Positions 6,599 through 7,430 of a stretch of DNA of 7,430 nucleotides are shown here, in pieces. A model generated the notes under the pieces. That model was not told where the DNA came from, searched no databases, and saw only the letters and a program-made list of their open reading frames with translations. Position 1 is the first letter of the stretch. Each line of letters starts with the position of its first letter. The stretch spans positions 1-7,430 of the forward strand of contig CAMKAR010000099.1 of NCBI GenBank assembly GCA_946410535.1, in the 5' to 3' direction. Origin of the DNA: an uncultured Bacteroidales bacterium (lineage in GTDB: Bacteria > Bacteroidota > Bacteroidia > Bacteroidales > F082). Position numbers and translations under genes: made by a program.

Positions 6599-6871
6599 TC
6601 AAAACAAATCAGAGTGTGTACCTGTACGAACCAATGATAACAAGTTAACTTTATCTTCCTTGGAGTATACCAACAACCAATCGGGTTGAATATGACATTC
6701 CCTACAACCTTTATATTGGCCTTTGAGCGGATGATCCAAATTGCTTTCTGGAAGAACCACGTCCATTGCAAGCATCTTGATTACTTCGTTCAGTTTTTCT
6801 TCAGGCAAATTGCGCCTGAGAGCCAACTTCAAGTCTTTCTTGTATTGGGTGGTAAAGAAGATTTTCCTCAT
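6599..6871 (-). CDS. YafQ-family type II toxin (mRNA interferase)
   Basis: A 90-residue toxin of the RelE/ParE superfamily, YafQ branch, which cleaves mRNA in the ribosomal A site and halts growth when its antitoxin is lost. All residues known to matter in E. coli YafQ have counterparts: H47 in DHPLKG, H60 in RECHIQPDW, D64 and W65, H86 in RTGTHSDLF, and the terminal F90. YKGCRECHIQPDWLLVY (53-69) is close to the family consensus. The length (E. coli YafQ has 92 residues) shows that it is complete and probably active. Its ATG overlaps the antitoxin stop as ATGA (6868-6871), the usual coupling in such pairs. The base composition is AT-richer than the flanking nuclease and tgt genes, which fits acquisition by transfer. 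The MntP-like gene begins 3 bases after its stop. Confidence 0.93.
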   Translation of the reverse strand: MRKIFFTTQYKKDLKLALRRNLPEEKLNEVIKMLAMDVVLPESNLDHPLKGQYKGCRECHIQPDWLLVYSKEDKVNLLSLVRTGTHSDLF

Positions 6872-7074
6872 TCGTGAACTTTTTTCAGATAGTCTTCAAA
6901 ATCCTCACACAAAATCCCCTTACCTTCTTTTGCTTCACGAATTGCCTGCAACGTCGTCGAATTCTCAGAAATTGGACGAGCAGGTTTAATCATAACTCCT
7001 AATGACTTAATCAAAGCCAAAAGAGCCTTGCCCGTACTTGTCCTTTCGTTTAATGTAATTGTATATGTAGCCAT
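6868..7074 (-). CDS. Antitoxin of the YafQ-type pair
   Basis: A 68-residue protein placed directly upstream of the toxin and overlapping it by ATGA, so it is assigned as antitoxin mainly by position. It begins MATYTITLNERTSTGKALLALI, a form frequent in small Bacteroidota antitoxins. The N-terminal half would be the dimerising, DNA-binding part. The C-terminal half (about 42-68: IREAKEGKGILCEDFEDYLKKV) is charged and helical, as expected for the segment wrapping the toxin. It is not obviously the ribbon-helix-helix DinJ of E. coli, so the DNA-binding fold is left open. The ATG at 7074 is chosen over one seven codons upstream (7095) because the latter lies within the promoter -7 element. Its product likely represses the promoter at 7093-7126, perhaps through the palindrome centred on 7091. 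Confidence 0.82.
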   Translation of the reverse strand: MATYTITLNERTSTGKALLALIKSLGVMIKPARPISENSTTLQAIREAKEGKGILCEDFEDYLKKVHE

Positions 7075-7085
7075 TACCGATAATA

Positions 7086-7126
7086 TTTGCCGCAAAAATA
7101 CACAAACTTTTCAAATAAAGCGCAAA
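7086..7126 (-). promoter_or_regulatory. Toxin-antitoxin promoter with overlapping palindrome
   Basis: Read on the minus strand, TATTTTTG (7100-7093) matches the TAnnTTTG -7 consensus, and TTTG (7126-7123) lies 22 bases upstream, the same spacing as in the glycosyltransferase promoter. Transcription would start about 12 bases before the antitoxin ATG. The palindrome TTTGCCGCAAA (7086-7096, exact around one central base) covers the downstream end of the -7 element, where a bound antitoxin would block the polymerase. Confidence 0.5.
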
Positions 7127-7137
7127 GCGACAAAAAA

Positions 7138-7169
7138 TCAGGGAAGCCCACAGTGGCAGGCTCCCCTGA
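7138..7169 (-). terminator. Rho-independent terminator for the leftward gene at the right edge
   Basis: On the minus strand TCAGGGGAGCC pairs with GGCTTCCCTGA (10 of 11 pairs, 10-base loop) and is followed at once by TTTTTT. The T-run is only on this strand, so it ends transcription coming from the right (the gene ending at 7314) and insulates it from the toxin-antitoxin promoter immediately downstream. Confidence 0.8.
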
Positions 7170-7178
7170 ATTCCATCT

Positions 7179-7301
7179 GGATTGCTTCGTCGTGCCTCCT
7201 CGCAATGACGCAAAGCGTGTGAACAGACAATGCACTGCAAGCATAGCGAAGCAGCCAACGGACTGCCGCATCGCGTCATTGCGAGCGAAGCGTGGCAATC
7301 C
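7179..7301. repeat. Dispersed inverted-repeat element (CGTCATTGCGAG type)
   Basis: Two arms face each other across 63 bases: 7179-7210 begins GGATTGC and ends CTCGCAATGACG, and 7274-7301 begins CGTCATTGCGAG and ends GCAATCC. The inner 12 bases and outer 7 bases are exactly complementary; the arm centres differ (13 versus 9 bases). From memory, the arm sequence is one of the commonest dispersed palindromic repeats in environmental bacteria and often causes false ORFs containing peptides like RHCEEARRSNP and DCHASLAMT, both of which are seen here. The spacer carries no gene. It is best described as a MITE- or REP-like element; no flanking target duplication was obvious. Confidence 0.8.
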
Positions 7302-7313
7302 ATAACCATGCAC

Positions 7314-7430
7314 TTATCCCAGTCTCTTGAACTGGCAAGTGAAGTGGCGCATCAGCTCGGCTTCCCAAGTGATTTCGAGGCCGCGCTTGATGGTGTCGCG
7401 ACGGTCGTAAACGTTCTTCAAAGCGGCAGC
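7314..7430 (-). CDS. C-terminal end of an unrecognised protein (runs off right edge)
   Basis: The last 38 codons of a leftward gene, ending in TAA at 7314-7316. The peptide starts AAALKNVYDRRDTIKRG and ends MRHFTCQFKRLG. It is mixed, charged and free of membrane segments, with a helical look and a basic C-terminus. It reads as real coding sequence because codon choice resembles the neighbours and a strong terminator in the same orientation lies downstream. I do not recognise the family from this tail. Confidence 0.7.
   Translation of the reverse strand, partial: AAALKNVYDRRDTIKRGLEITWEAELMRHFTCQFKRLG

Noticed and set aside
6014..6637. 207-codon plus-strand frame opposite the MntP-like gene
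   Set aside because: It is rich in His, Arg, Asp and Gln with no domain, as expected when a hydrophobic membrane gene is read antisense.
7007..7313. Open frames of 64-100 codons across the right-hand repeat
   Set aside because: They translate the dispersed repeat arms and terminator (peptides such as RHCEEARRSNP); they are a well-known annotation artefact.

Overview
The window looks like a chromosomal segment of a Bacteroidota bacterium, most likely an uncultured member of the Bacteroidales. Four things point there: a secreted nuclease ending in a type IX secretion (Por) sorting domain; promoters of the TTTG / TAnnTTTG kind; weak or absent Shine-Dalgarno sequences; and the order tgt followed by an LptF/LptG-family permease. 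Base composition is moderate, with an AT-richer patch over a toxin-antitoxin pair. Species cannot be read from the sequence.

Layout. Bases 1-2559 are read leftward: a queuine tRNA-ribosyltransferase (tgt), an LptG-like lipopolysaccharide-export permease, and the start of a deoxynucleoside kinase that runs off the left edge. From about 2600, back to back with tgt, a membrane-bound family 2 glycosyltransferase is read rightward, followed by a CorA-type divalent-cation transporter. The two directions appear to start from one 16-base near-palindrome that holds a -7 promoter element on each strand.

Bases 4932-7074 are a leftward cluster: antitoxin, YafQ-family mRNA-interferase toxin, a six-helix MntP-like membrane protein, and a secreted endonuclease I with a T9SS sorting tail. 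The first two overlap by ATGA, the toxin and the membrane gene are 3 bases apart, and the nuclease follows 32 bases later, so they could be one transcript. The corA and nuclease genes converge on a nested inverted repeat built from 7-8 base units.

The right edge holds the last 38 codons of an unrecognised leftward gene. Between its stop codon and a good hairpin-plus-T-run terminator lies a dispersed inverted-repeat element of the 'CGTCATTGCGAG...' type. A second short dispersed repeat, containing CTTCGACAAGCTCAGG, sits between tgt and the permease gene.

Most genes here are ordinary housekeeping. The points worth a second look are: a Tgt that has lost its three zinc-binding cysteines; an MntP-like protein lacking both aspartates needed by E. 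coli MntP; the unusual gene company of the toxin-antitoxin pair; the overlapping divergent promoters; and the repeat elements. I see no clearly new defence or mobile system, CRISPR array, tRNA or rRNA. No gene-free stretch exceeds 300 bases; the longest, 7075-7313, is filled by the promoter, terminator and repeat described.
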